From Pontibacter amylolyticus (GTDB taxonomy: Bacteria > Bacteroidota > Bacteroidia > Cytophagales > Hymenobacteraceae): 64,000 bases of DNA. The notes below the pieces were generated by a model. That model was given only the letters and a program-made list of their open reading frames with translations. It did not search any database and was not told the DNA's origin. The position numbers and the translations under genes were made by a program. The stretch spans positions 62,001 to 126,000 of the forward strand of contig NZ_BMFP01000006.1 of the NCBI RefSeq assembly GCF_014638845.1, in the 5' to 3' direction. The stretch's first letter is position 1. Each line of letters opens with the position of its first letter. Positions 26,512 through 35,517 of the stretch are shown piece by piece.

Positions 26512-27510
26512 ATGAGAGCCATTTACCTGGAAGCCATCAACAGCCCTTTTGTACTGATCGAGAAAGAGAAACCTACTGCCGGACCCGGAGAGGCCATTGT
26601 GGAGGTGAAAGCAGCCGCCCTAAACCACCGCGACGTCTGGATACAGTACGGCCGCTACTTCACCAAAGACTACCCGGCCATACTGGGGTCTGACGGAGCA
26701 GGTATCGTGACCGAAGTTGGCGAGGGTGTGGACAAAAGCTGGGTGGGGCAGGAGGTAGTGATAGATCCTTCTACTGATTGGGGCGATAATCCGCAGGCAC
26801 ACAGCAAGGAGTATAAGGTGCTCGGCATGCCCGAGGATGGCACTTTTGCCGACTACGTGAAAGTAAAAGCCTCCAACCTGCACCTCAAACCGGCTCACCT
26901 GAGTTTTGAAGAAGCGGCTGCTCTGCCGTTGGCGGGCGTTACAGCCTATCGTGCCATGTTTACAAAGTGTGGATTGAAAGCAGGTGAGCGGGTGTTAATC
27001 ACGGGTGCCGGTGGTGGTGTGGCTCTTTTTGCCTTGCAGTTTGCGGTAGCTGCTGGAGCAGAGGTATGGGTGACATCCGGATCAGATGAGAAAATAGAAA
27101 AGGCCAAAGAACTGGGTGCAACCGGCGGCATAAATTACAAGAAAGAAAACTGGGGAAAGGAGCTGAAAGCTGAAGTCGGCGGATTTGACGTGAGCATCGA
27201 CGGGGCTGCCGGCGAAGGGTTTGTGCAACTGGTGAAATTGGCCAGGCCGGGCGGTCGCATCGGGATCTATGGCGGCACCACCGGTATGATCGGCCAGATC
27301 AACCCGGCTGAGATTTTCTGGAAACAACTCGCTATACATGGTAGCACTATGGGCACCAACCAGGACTTCGCCGAGATGATCACTTTTGTGGCAGAGAAGA
27401 AAGTTAAGCCAGTGGTAGACATCGTTTTCCCATTAAAGGAAACCGAGCAAGCCATGCGCTACATGGAAGCCGGTAAGCAGTTCGGAAAGATTGTGGTGAA
27501 GGTGAGTTAA
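26512..27510 (+). CDS. Medium-chain dehydrogenase/reductase, quinone-oxidoreductase-like
   Basis: A 332-residue NAD(P)H-dependent MDR protein. The N-terminal GroES-like domain contains LNHRDVWIQYGRY and GSDGAGIVTEVGEGV, and the Rossmann nucleotide fold starts at LITGAGGGVALFALQFA (residues about 163-179). The zinc-ligand cysteine cluster of alcohol dehydrogenases is missing, so it is likely a zinc-independent enone or quinone reductase. The substrate is not predictable. It is a single-gene unit. Confidence 0.9.
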   Translation: MRAIYLEAINSPFVLIEKEKPTAGPGEAIVEVKAAALNHRDVWIQYGRYFTKDYPAILGSDGAGIVTEVGEGVDKSWVGQEVVIDPSTDWGDNPQAHSKEYKVLGMPEDGTFADYVKVKASNLHLKPAHLSFEEAAALPLAGVTAYRAMFTKCGLKAGERVLITGAGGGVALFALQFAVAAGAEVWVTSGSDEKIEKAKELGATGGINYKKENWGKELKAEVGGFDVSIDGAAGEGFVQLVKLARPGGRIGIYGGTTGMIGQINPAEIFWKQLAIHGSTMGTNQDFAEMITFVAEKKVKPVVDIVFPLKETEQAMRYMEAGKQFGKIVVKVS

Positions 27511-27539
27511 ACTGATTCCATAAGAGAACCCCTCCCTGT

Positions 27540-27619
27540 GTCATCTCGACGATAGGAGAGATCTGGAGTCTTTCAAAGACCGAGCAAGATTTCAGATTTC
27601 TCCCAAAGGTCGAAATGAC
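27540..27619. repeat. Core module of the MITE-like element, copy B
   Basis: An 80-base imperfect palindrome from GTCATCTCGACG at 27540 to GGTCGAAATGAC ending at 27619, with AGGAGAGATCTGG and CAGATTTCTCCC as inner arms. It matches the centre of the full elements at 15450 and 63471 but lacks their outer inverted repeats. Confidence 0.8.
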
Positions 27620-27620
27620 A

Positions 27621-27680
27621 AGGTATAAAAGAGGAAGCCCGCTGCAAATCCATTTGCAGCGGGCTTCCTCTTTTATACCT
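27621..27680. terminator. 60-base perfect palindrome, bidirectional terminator
   Basis: Two perfectly complementary 29-base arms (27621-27649 and 27652-27680) surround a two-base loop. The outer ends are AGGTATA and TATACCT, and the inner T-run fits rho-independent termination on both strands. It sits directly between two convergent genes. Confidence 0.85.
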
Positions 27681-27691
27681 GTACTCTATAC

Positions 27692-29890
27692 CTACTCCGT
27701 GATTCCTGCCAACTTTAAGAAGAAAGCGTACTGCAGGGCTGTTTCGCGGTACGGCTGGAAGCGGCCGGAAGCGCCGCCGTGTCCTGCTTCCATGTTGGTC
27801 TGAAAGAGTACAAGGTTATCGTCGGTCTTTAACTCGCGGAGCTTGGCTACCCACTTGGCGGGCTCAAAATACTGTACCTGCGAGTCGTGCAGACCGGTGG
27901 TAACGAGCATGTTCGGGTAGTCCTTGGCCTCCACGTTGTCGTAAGGGGAGTAGGAAAGCATGTAATCGTAGGCGTCTTTCTTGGCCGGATTGCCCCACTC
28001 GTCAAACTCACCGGTGGTCAGTGGAATGCTGGTGTCGAGCATGGTGGTGACCACATCCACAAACGGTACGGCGGCGTGCATGCCTTCATACAGGTCGGGA
28101 CGCATGTTGGCAACAGCACCTATTAACAGGCCTCCGGCGCTACCGCCCTGCGCAAAAAGCTTGTCCGGATTGGTATAGCCCTGCTGGATCAGGTACTCGG
28201 ATACATCAATAAAGTCCGTGAAGGTGTTTTTCTTCTTCATCAGCTTACCGTCCTCATACCATTGGCGGCCCATTTCCTGACCACCACGAATGTGCGCAAT
28301 AGCATACACAAAGCCACGGTCAAGTAAACTCAAACGTACGGAGCTAAAACCGGGGTTCATGCTAATGCCATAAGAGCCGTAAGCGTACTGCAGGGTCGGG
28401 TTGTTGCCATCGAGCTTCAGGCCTTTGCGGTATACCAATGAGACTGGAATCTTAGTGCCATCTTTGGCGGTGGCGTAAATACGCTTGGATTCATAGTTGT
28501 TCTTGTCGAAATCACCCACTACTTCCTGTTCTTTCAGCAGGGTTTTCTGCTTCGTTTCCATGTTGTAGTCGAACGTGGAGCTTGGCGTGGTGAGGGAACT
28601 GTAAACGTAGCGCAGCACTTTGCTATCGAAGTCGGGGTTGATGCTGATGCCGGCGGTATAGGCTTCTTCCCCGAAATCTACGTAATAGTCTGTTTTCGGG
28701 TCATTCCATTTCTTCACGCGCAGCTCCGTGAGGCCGTTCTTGCGCTCCTGCAGCACCAGGTAGTCTTTGAAGATCTCTGCCTCTTCCAGGTATGTGTCAG
28801 CACGGTGTGGAATTACTTCTTTCCAGTTCTGCTTGGTGGTTTTGCCCACCGGGGTCTTCATCAACTTAAAGTTGGTCGCGCCGTCTTTGTTCGTGCGGAT
28901 GTAGAAGCTGTCGCCGAAATGGTCGACGCTGTACTCCAGACCGCGCTCGCGTGGCTGCACCACCTTGGGTGTAGCGGTTGGGTTGGCGGCATCCAGAAAG
29001 CGGTACTCCTGCGAGAGCGTGCTGCTAGAGCCGATGATGATGTACTTGTCTGACTTGGTCTTATACACAAACGTGTTGAACGTCTCATCAGCCTCGTGGT
29101 ATACCTCTTTGTCCTGCGCGGTGGGAGTGCCCAGGGTATGGCGGAAGATCTTGAAGGAACGCAAAGACGGGTCCTTCATGGTATAGAAGACCGTCTTGTT
29201 GTCGTTTGCCCACACCGCACCACCAGTGGTGTTGGGTATACGGTCAGGCAGCATTTCGCCGGTCTGCAGATTTTTGAAGCGAAGGGTATACTGGCGGCGG
29301 CTTACGGTGTCCTCCCCAAAAGCGACCAGACGGTTATCCGGGCTCACGTTCATGCCGGCGGCCGCATAGTAACTCTTGCCCTCGGCGCGTTCGTTGGCGT
29401 TCACCATGATCTCTTCCTTGGCATCCAGGCTCCCCTTTTTGCGGGCATAGATCGGATACTCTTTGCCGGCCTCAAAGCGCGTATAATAGAAGTAACCGTT
29501 CTTCTTATAGGGAACAGACTCGTCGGTTTGCTTGATACGGCCCACAATCTCGTTGAAGAGCTTTTCCTGAAGCGCTTCCGTGTCAGCCATTACCTGCTTG
29601 GTGTAAGCGTTTTCGGCGTTCAGGTAGGCGATCACTTCCGGGTTCTCGCGCTCGTTCATCCAGTAGTAGTTGTCAATGCGGGTATGACCGTGCGCCGTGA
29701 GTTCTTTTGGTTTCTTGGCAGCGACAGGCGGCTGCGCGACATCAGCCTTTGCCGTGGTGTCGGCCGCCTGCTCAGTTGTGGCCGTCTCGGCTGTAGTGGG
29801 TTGTTGTGTGGTGCTGCAGGCTGTGCCCGCCAGCAAGCAAGCCGATAGCAGTAGGGCCGGAGCCGTCGTGCTGTTGTGTCCTTTTTTCAT
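27692..29890 (-). CDS. S9A oligopeptidase (protease II / prolyl-oligopeptidase type), lipoprotein
   Basis: A 732-residue prolyl-oligopeptidase-family enzyme with a lipobox (LLAGTAC) at the N-terminus and a low-complexity Thr/Ala spacer, so it is probably anchored to a membrane outside the cytoplasm. The beta-propeller starts after HGHTRIDNYYWMNEREN, a segment typical of oligopeptidase B. Catalytic residues: S584 (GGSAGGLL), D669 (TGLHDSQV) and H704 (AGHGG). The family cuts short peptides, often after basic residues. It is a single-gene unit flanked by the 60-base palindrome. Confidence 0.93.
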   Translation of the reverse strand: MKKGHNSTTAPALLLSACLLAGTACSTTQQPTTAETATTEQAADTTAKADVAQPPVAAKKPKELTAHGHTRIDNYYWMNERENPEVIAYLNAENAYTKQVMADTEALQEKLFNEIVGRIKQTDESVPYKKNGYFYYTRFEAGKEYPIYARKKGSLDAKEEIMVNANERAEGKSYYAAAGMNVSPDNRLVAFGEDTVSRRQYTLRFKNLQTGEMLPDRIPNTTGGAVWANDNKTVFYTMKDPSLRSFKIFRHTLGTPTAQDKEVYHEADETFNTFVYKTKSDKYIIIGSSSTLSQEYRFLDAANPTATPKVVQPRERGLEYSVDHFGDSFYIRTNKDGATNFKLMKTPVGKTTKQNWKEVIPHRADTYLEEAEIFKDYLVLQERKNGLTELRVKKWNDPKTDYYVDFGEEAYTAGISINPDFDSKVLRYVYSSLTTPSSTFDYNMETKQKTLLKEQEVVGDFDKNNYESKRIYATAKDGTKIPVSLVYRKGLKLDGNNPTLQYAYGSYGISMNPGFSSVRLSLLDRGFVYAIAHIRGGQEMGRQWYEDGKLMKKKNTFTDFIDVSEYLIQQGYTNPDKLFAQGGSAGGLLIGAVANMRPDLYEGMHAAVPFVDVVTTMLDTSIPLTTGEFDEWGNPAKKDAYDYMLSYSPYDNVEAKDYPNMLVTTGLHDSQVQYFEPAKWVAKLRELKTDDNLVLFQTNMEAGHGGASGRFQPYRETALQYAFFLKLAGITE

Positions 29891-30020
29891 AGTGTGTATT
29901 TTTTATACAGAATATAAAAATAAGGAAAATATTGGAAACTCAATTATAAAATAAAGTTATGCATGCAGCGTATTTTTTTATACCTTGTCACCACTAAAAA
30001 AACGATTAATCTAATACACT

Positions 30021-30272
30021 ATGGCAACACAAGAAGAATTTGAGCAGGCAGTAGCTCAGTCGAAGGAATTGACGGAACGACCATCGAATACGATTCTGCT
30101 GCAACTTTACAGCTTATTCAAGCAGGCTACGGAAGGGGATGTGAACACAGAGCGTCCGGGTGGTTTCGATTTTAAAAACATAGCCAAATGGGATGCCTGG
30201 AAAAGTCTGGAAGGAACGAGCCAGGAAGATGCCCGCGCGCAGTATGTGCAACTGGTAAACAGCCTGAAGTAA
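30021..30272 (+). CDS. Acyl-CoA-binding protein
   Basis: An 83-residue four-helix acyl-CoA carrier. The signature is visible as LQLYSLFKQATEGDVNTERPG followed by KWDAWKSLEGTSQEDARAQYV, including the Tyr and Lys residues that hold the CoA phosphate. It buffers or transports long-chain acyl-CoA in the cytoplasm. It is transcribed alone and followed by a terminator. Confidence 0.95.
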   Translation: MATQEEFEQAVAQSKELTERPSNTILLQLYSLFKQATEGDVNTERPGGFDFKNIAKWDAWKSLEGTSQEDARAQYVQLVNSLK

Positions 30273-30299
30273 GCCCGAAAGCTGAAAACAGCAGGTATA

Positions 30300-30327
30300 A
30301 AAAAAGCGCCCTGAGGGGCGCTTTTTT
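30300..30327. terminator. Intrinsic terminator after ACBP
   Basis: AAAAAAGCGCCC (30300-30311) pairs with GGGCGCTTTTTT (30316-30327) across a four-base loop. It also overlaps the 3' end of the convergent DUF2007 gene (stop at 30326). Confidence 0.88.
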
Positions 30328-30748
30328 AGTTTTCTTTCCAGGTATAGCCGCAGTCATGGCAGCCGTAGCGCTTGCTGACGAAGGGCAAAGTTATACCGAG
30401 CACGCCTCCAAAGAACCCACGGGCAGAGATGTTTTTTGACTCGCAGATCGGGCAGGCCTCTGCATCCTCGTATACCTGCGTAGGAGGCGCTAACTCAATG
30501 CTATCATCGATGATATACTCACTAGTGCCGCGCTCTATACGGCCCAGTAACTCGAGGGCCTCTTCCACATCACCTTCTGTCACCTGCAGTTTCACCCCGC
30601 CTACTGCCAGCGAGTAAAGTGGCTGTGCCGCTATAATTTGCTCGTCGCCTAAAAAGCAGAGAATTCCCTCCGCCTCCAGACGTCCTTTCAGGATGTGGGC
30701 TTCGGTGGGCTGGCTGAAAGTGGCAACGGTGATCAGGCGCTCTGCCAT
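30326..30748 (-). CDS. DUF2007 protein with C-terminal zinc ribbon
   Basis: A 140-residue protein. Residues 5-70 (LITVATFSQPTEAHILKGRLEAEGI, LGDEQ, GGVKLQVTEGDVEEALELL) fit DUF2007, a putative signal-transducing ferredoxin-like fold. The C-terminus has two cysteine pairs, ACPICES and GCHDCGYTW, forming a zinc ribbon. It lies 21 bases downstream of the CDGSH gene on the same strand, probably one operon. The role is unknown. Confidence 0.88.
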   Translation of the reverse strand: MAERLITVATFSQPTEAHILKGRLEAEGILCFLGDEQIIAAQPLYSLAVGGVKLQVTEGDVEEALELLGRIERGTSEYIIDDSIELAPPTQVYEDAEACPICESKNISARGFFGGVLGITLPFVSKRYGCHDCGYTWKEN

Positions 30749-30769
30749 AGGGAACAGGATGTGTTACGG

Positions 30770-30994
30770 TTATTGTTTTTTGGGAGGGAGATCGAAGGCT
30801 TCAGCGTCATGCTCGAAGTGCCCTTTGTGCGAACCGTCGCAAAATGGTTTGTTCTTCGACATGCCACAGCGGCAGATCGAAACCAGTTCGCGTCCACCAA
30901 GCCCGTATACGTTACCGTTCTTGTCCACAATCTCAAACTCACCCTCTACACGCAGAGAGCCATTGCTGTTCACTGTTATTTTTGTCTTCGACAT
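30770..30994 (-). CDS. CDGSH iron-sulfur domain protein
   Basis: A 74-residue [2Fe-2S] protein of the MitoNEET-like family. The three Cys one His ligands are C41, C43, C52 and H56 in ICRCGMSKNKPFCDGSHKG. No membrane helix is present. Bacterial members are soluble, redox- or iron-sulfur-related proteins; a specific partner is not known. First gene of a two-gene unit with the DUF2007 protein. Confidence 0.94.
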   Translation of the reverse strand: MSKTKITVNSNGSLRVEGEFEIVDKNGNVYGLGGRELVSICRCGMSKNKPFCDGSHKGHFEHDAEAFDLPPKKQ

Positions 30995-31082
30995 TATCTT
31001 TTGTTTAGTACAGTAACAAATATAGCTTTTTTACGGCAATATTACCAGAGGCCAGCCTGCAGCACGAGAAGGACAGAAACAC

Positions 31083-31116
31083 CACAGCCCCCGGACGCGG
31101 AGGGCCGGGGGCTGTG
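31083..31116 (-). terminator. GC-rich hairpin downstream of lipoprotein gene
   Basis: CACAGCCCCCGG (31083-31094) pairs with CCGGGGGCTGTG (31105-31116). It lies 20 bases beyond the stop of the minus-strand lipoprotein gene. The U-tract is weak. Confidence 0.5.
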
Positions 31117-31136
31117 ACACTACTGACGCATCAGGC

Positions 31137-31940
31137 TTAGTTGCTGTACACGTAGTTGAATGTTTGGGACTTACCGTTTGGCAATGTCACTGTCTGGCTG
31201 ATTGGCATGCCGCTGTCGTCGTACTTGTAAGAGTAAGAGCGCGTGAATGCCTTTTGGCTGTTGTGCACTTCCATAGAAGAGCGCACCAGGTTGTTCGGGC
31301 TGCTGGCCGAGCCTGGCTCTGCAAAAGCATGCAGTGGGTTCGGGTTGGAGTCGTAAGAGTTGGTTGTGGTTGCGTAAAGCTTCGCTTCTCCTGTGCCATC
31401 GATCACAAACTGCTTCTCCTGGGCGTAGTTACCGTTCGGCATCACCTCATAAGTCGAGAATGACTTCAGTTTGCCTTTCTCCTCAGTGCCTTCGAAAACG
31501 GACTTCTTGCTCAGCTTCTTGGCTGCGTCATAGGCGTAAGTGGTGTAGGTCTGGTACTCCGGCTTGCCACCTGAAAAGTAAGTAGACACCGATTTGCTCA
31601 ACTCGCCTTTGTCACTGTAGGTGTAGTGCTGCTCTGTCAGAAGGGTCTGGCTTTTGCCTGCATAGGTGGTGCTCTTGATCAGGCGGCCCTTGTTGTCACG
31701 CTCGTACTTGTCGAGGCTCTCTACCTCGCCGGTTTCCGGGTTGTAATGGTTTACCTGGCTGAGCTGCTTGCCCACCACATTGTAAGAAGTAACCTCTGCG
31801 GAGTCCAGCGTGATGTGTGACAGGCTGCCACGGTCAAAAGTAGGCTCTGCAGAAGACTCACTGTCGTTTTTCTCGCAAGACGATAGGGCTACCACGCCAA
31901 ATACGAGCATGGCGGGTAAGAAACGGTTTTTCAATTTCAT
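31137..31940 (-). CDS. Lipoprotein with YD/RHS-like repeats
   Basis: A 267-residue lipoprotein (lipobox ALSSC, C22). The body has short repeated units with Tyr-rich pattern: YERDNKGRLIKSTTY, YTYSDKGELSKSVSTY, YAYDAAKKLSKKS, YKYDDSGMPISQTV, in the style of RHS/YD repeats or DUF4595-like surface proteins. I use the ATG at 31940, which directly precedes a signal peptide; the upstream extension is AT-rich and unlikely. Function is not known; probably anchored in the outer membrane. Confidence 0.8.
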   Translation of the reverse strand: MKLKNRFLPAMLVFGVVALSSCEKNDSESSAEPTFDRGSLSHITLDSAEVTSYNVVGKQLSQVNHYNPETGEVESLDKYERDNKGRLIKSTTYAGKSQTLLTEQHYTYSDKGELSKSVSTYFSGGKPEYQTYTTYAYDAAKKLSKKSVFEGTEEKGKLKSFSTYEVMPNGNYAQEKQFVIDGTGEAKLYATTTNSYDSNPNPLHAFAEPGSASSPNNLVRSSMEVHNSQKAFTRSYSYKYDDSGMPISQTVTLPNGKSQTFNYVYSN

Positions 31941-32071
31941 TTGGCTAAAAGTTGAAAAGTGAAAATAAATAAACAGCACAGGGCGCTTCCCCGGCAGTCT
32001 CAGGTAAAACGCCCTTTCCTTTAAAATAATTGCACTGCTGCAGAGAAAATTATAGAGATAGCTGGGGTTGA

Positions 32072-32108
32072 CAGAATCTTACAACTTTAAATATGTTGTA
32101 AGATTCTG
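32072..32108. repeat. Perfect 14-bp inverted repeat
   Basis: CAGAATCTTACAAC (32072-32085) and GTTGTAAGATTCTG (32095-32108) with an AT-rich nine-base loop, in the 234-base spacer between the GAF gene stop and the lipoprotein start. There is no U-tract next to it, so it could be an operator or a structural element of the lipoprotein leader as well as a terminator. Confidence 0.55.
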
Positions 32109-32174
32109 ATTTATAAATTGTTATTAAATAGATGTTCTTGTTAAAAAAGTTACTTTTTATATAAAAGTGCAATT

Positions 32175-34613
32175 TTAATTGAGAGCGGCTGCGCGGGCGA
32201 TTTGCAGCAGCTCGTCGCCGGCATCGATGTCGTGGCGCAACTGCTCCTGGAAATTGATTGAAATGCGAAGTGCCTTCAATCCCTGCACGCCCTGTAGCTC
32301 TTCTATCTCCAGGTCTTCTATCTCTTGCCCAATGTAGCCTTCCGCCTGCAGGAAATCGATGTAACGGCGGTACTCTTGTGCTTCGCGCGGCTGGGTATAG
32401 ACGATGGCCACCTTGCCGGGTTGGGTGAGGCGCTCTTCGGTGCCACGCAGCGTGGCCTTGTCTATCCGCTTCTTGATGATCTCGTAGCGGATGTTGTCGG
32501 CGCCCTCCACATCAAACTTTTTCTCGTCGAGCCGGAAGCGGATGCAGATTGGGCTGCTGTGCACCAGGATCAGCTGGGTGATCTCGAGCGGCAGCTTCAG
32601 GTTAGCGCGCAGTTTGTGGATGCGACGAGCAATCTCGCAGGTGAGCATCAGCTGCCAGAGGCGCATGTTCTTCAGGTATAGCTCCTCAAAATGACCGCTG
32701 TTCAGTAGCGAAGCACCGATGTAAATGTTATACTCCAGGCCATCGGTCTTATACTTCTCAAAGTAGTGCGGAAAGATCTGCTGTGCTTTTTCCTCTTCCC
32801 GGTCCAGGAAGCTGGAAATGGTGTCGTTGATCAGGTATAGGCTCTCTTCGTAGGCCCGTCGCTTGTTGTACACCACGCCGTTCGGATTGTTGGTGGCCTT
32901 GCGATAGGCTTCGATGGCCTTTTGGGTGGACGGGTACTTCTGGGTAAAGTGATTGAAGAGCGGTTCGATCTCGCTGCGCAGAAACTCCAGCACCACCGCC
33001 TCATCGCCCGAGCCCAGCTCCTGGACAATGTTTTGCGAGTACTTGTCTATCTTGTAGATCAACTCGTCCAGAATGGAGAGCGGCAGCTTGTCTTTGGCGG
33101 CCAGTATCACCTCCTTGGCCAGCACCAGCTGCTCGAGCAGGTCGCCTTGTATGGCCTTGATGCGCTCCGAAGCAGAACTGCGGACATCCGATACCCCGTA
33201 AAGCGGAAAAATGTCACGGAACACGATCGGCTCGATCTCGGCCGGCACATTGCGTTCCATCTTATCGAGCAAATTGATGGCCGCCTGCGTGAAGCGCCAC
33301 TCCACAATCGGGTGAATGGCCGTGTACTTCTCTTTGATAATGTTTTGGATGCTGCTGCGCAGCTCGTCGAGCATGCGGTTGAGGGCCAGGGCAAAGAGCG
33401 GCAGTATCTCCTTGAGCTTGATGGTGGAGAGCGCATTCAGTTCGCCAGGTATAGGCGAGGCCAGTTCCAGCATGCCGATCGTTTTGCCTTCGTACTGCAG
33501 TGGCGCGATGATCAGGTTGCGCACGCCGGACTTGATCAGCTCCTGCTCCAGCCTGTTCGTTTCGTCCAGTTGCTCCAGGTCGTCCACTATAATGGTATTG
33601 CCCTTTACGAGCACAGGCGCGTAGATAGAATCCATTAAATCTTCGAGTTTGATGCGGGAATCTTTTTGAAGCACCAGCCCGTTCCAGGTTTTGCGGGTAA
33701 AATTGTGGTCAAAGTCGTGCAGCTCGGGCAGGGAAGACAAACCCAGCCGCAGCCCCGGTAGCCCGAAAAGCACGCGCAGCTTCTGCTGCAGGCTTTCAAA
33801 CCCTTCCGGCGTGTTCACCGAGTCCTGGTCGAGAAGGTCGTAGCGCAGCGAGGAAATAGTCGACTCGTTGGTCACGTCCGTGAAATCATAGATGGCAAAG
33901 CCGCTGAACTCGAAGTTCTCCGGTGGGATCTTCTGCATCCACAGGTCCAGGTCGTTGTAGCGGTTGATCAGGAAGTTGATTTCCTGCGTGCTGAGTTTCT
34001 TGATCGGGCCTTTGGCCTTCACTTTCATGAACTTCAGGTCGGTGATCAGCTTGTAGTGCCGGTCCAGTTTGGTGAACTTGTCTTTGATGCTGAAGATAAA
34101 GGGCTCGTCCACAAAGAAGTTGGCGTTGTAGAACTTCTCCAGGATCAGGGTATAGGCCGAGAGCGTCTGGCGGAAGAGCAGCGTTTTGAGGTCGAGGTTA
34201 AGCTTTTGGGTATAGTTGCCGCCTCCCAGCAGGTCGAGTTCCTCCAGACGCGGTGTGGCGTAGAAGCTGTCGAAGTGAAAGGGCAGCACTGTGGCACGCA
34301 GGTCGTTCTCCCAGAGGGCGCTCGGGAAAATGTCCTCCATCAGGATGTCGACCGTGTCGATGTACTTGTTGATAATAGACACATCTTCGATCGGCTCCAG
34401 CAGCTCGGGGTTTTGGCGCAGCAGACCGGCCAGCTCGTTTACGCGAGACACATTGCAGTTCGGGTCGGTCTTGATCTTGTTTTCCCAGTAAGTCACCAGC
34501 GGTGACAGACTGAGGGTCGCCTTGAACGGAAACCGCTCGGCGCTCAGGATGATCTCGTCCCGGTTGGGTATGGAAACAACGGTTTCGTGGAAGTTGCCCC
34601 TCGATTTGCGCAT
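32175..34613 (-). CDS. Large GAF-domain protein of unknown role
   Basis: An 812-residue cytosolic protein without signal peptide or membrane helices. Around residues 320-430 there is a GAF-like segment (IYAPVLVKGNTIIVDDLEQLD, LIIAPLQYEGKTIGMLELASPIPGEL). The N-terminal 300 and C-terminal 350 residues are helical and not recognised; the last part includes VEGADNIRYEIIKKRIDKATLRGT. No kinase, cyclase or helix-turn-helix output domain is visible. It stands alone and is not near the two-component genes. Confidence 0.82.
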   Translation of the reverse strand: MRKSRGNFHETVVSIPNRDEIILSAERFPFKATLSLSPLVTYWENKIKTDPNCNVSRVNELAGLLRQNPELLEPIEDVSIINKYIDTVDILMEDIFPSALWENDLRATVLPFHFDSFYATPRLEELDLLGGGNYTQKLNLDLKTLLFRQTLSAYTLILEKFYNANFFVDEPFIFSIKDKFTKLDRHYKLITDLKFMKVKAKGPIKKLSTQEINFLINRYNDLDLWMQKIPPENFEFSGFAIYDFTDVTNESTISSLRYDLLDQDSVNTPEGFESLQQKLRVLFGLPGLRLGLSSLPELHDFDHNFTRKTWNGLVLQKDSRIKLEDLMDSIYAPVLVKGNTIIVDDLEQLDETNRLEQELIKSGVRNLIIAPLQYEGKTIGMLELASPIPGELNALSTIKLKEILPLFALALNRMLDELRSSIQNIIKEKYTAIHPIVEWRFTQAAINLLDKMERNVPAEIEPIVFRDIFPLYGVSDVRSSASERIKAIQGDLLEQLVLAKEVILAAKDKLPLSILDELIYKIDKYSQNIVQELGSGDEAVVLEFLRSEIEPLFNHFTQKYPSTQKAIEAYRKATNNPNGVVYNKRRAYEESLYLINDTISSFLDREEEKAQQIFPHYFEKYKTDGLEYNIYIGASLLNSGHFEELYLKNMRLWQLMLTCEIARRIHKLRANLKLPLEITQLILVHSSPICIRFRLDEKKFDVEGADNIRYEIIKKRIDKATLRGTEERLTQPGKVAIVYTQPREAQEYRRYIDFLQAEGYIGQEIEDLEIEELQGVQGLKALRISINFQEQLRHDIDAGDELLQIARAAALN

Positions 34614-34858
34614 ATAATTTTAATTTGGTTTGATGGGGGAAGAACGTGTATGGCACAATCCCAAGTGCAGTGCAGGCGAAATGCCTGTCTCTGCTTTAAA
34701 CGTAAGCAGCCACAAAAAGATAGCAGGCGGCATGTTATACCGGGTGCAGGTATAGCAGCGGCATTAAAAAAAATATAGCTCCATCAGAATATTCTGGCAT
34801 AATATTTAAAGGGAGAGCTGTGTTAAAGGAGTATGCTGTAACATTATAAAACCAACCT

Positions 34859-35491
34859 ATGAAGAAGCTATTTGTTGCCACCCTCATGCTTTTGATGGTG
34901 ATAAGCACGCTTGAAGTACAGGCCCAGACCAAATCGAAACTGGAGCAGGACCTGGAGGATTTCCGCACCTGGATGAACAGAAGAGTAAACCAGGGCGACA
35001 GCATCACAAGGGCTGAATGGCCGACAGTTAAGCAGGAGTTCAGGGCACGCACCCAACGCCTGGACCGCAGCAGCAGCCAAATGAACGAAGCCTCGAAACA
35101 GGAGTACGGCGAGCTGAAAAACCAGTACCAGGAGTGGGAGGCTGAGAAGGAAGAGCGCTACGGACAGCCACTCAGCCGCGAGACAGCCGCAACCTGGGAA
35201 CGCCGCCTGGCCGGCACCAACAAAATCGGCCAGCTCAAAGCCAGTCAGTTGCGCGGCGCTTTTGTCAGGTTCATGGAAAACGTGCGGGCGCAGCGCACCG
35301 ACTGGAGCCTCCGCGACTGGGACTATGCCGAGCACGTATACCTGCAGCTCAACGATCGCAAGCAGCAGGTGCTCAGTCAGATGACCAACAGCGACAAGAT
35401 GAAAGTGGCGGCGCTGCAAGTGGAATTCAACACCCTGCGCAAAAGCCGCGACGCCAAAGACAGGTATAACCAGATGCGGGAGCAGCGGTGA
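34859..35491 (+). CDS. Exported helical protein of unknown function
   Basis: A 210-residue protein with a signal peptide ending at STLEVQAQ (about residue 23). The mature part is highly charged and predicted helical or coiled-coil (EYGELKNQYQEWEAEKEERYGQ; YLQLNDRKQQVLSQM). I do not recognise a family; relatives with a similar design occur as hypothetical proteins in this group. Probably periplasmic. It has no apparent operon partner; it is divergent from the GAF gene. Confidence 0.75.
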   Translation: MKKLFVATLMLLMVISTLEVQAQTKSKLEQDLEDFRTWMNRRVNQGDSITRAEWPTVKQEFRARTQRLDRSSSQMNEASKQEYGELKNQYQEWEAEKEERYGQPLSRETAATWERRLAGTNKIGQLKASQLRGAFVRFMENVRAQRTDWSLRDWDYAEHVYLQLNDRKQQVLSQMTNSDKMKVAALQVEFNTLRKSRDAKDRYNQMREQR

Positions 35492-35517
35492 TCAGGGTGT
35501 GTACCTGGACAACATGA

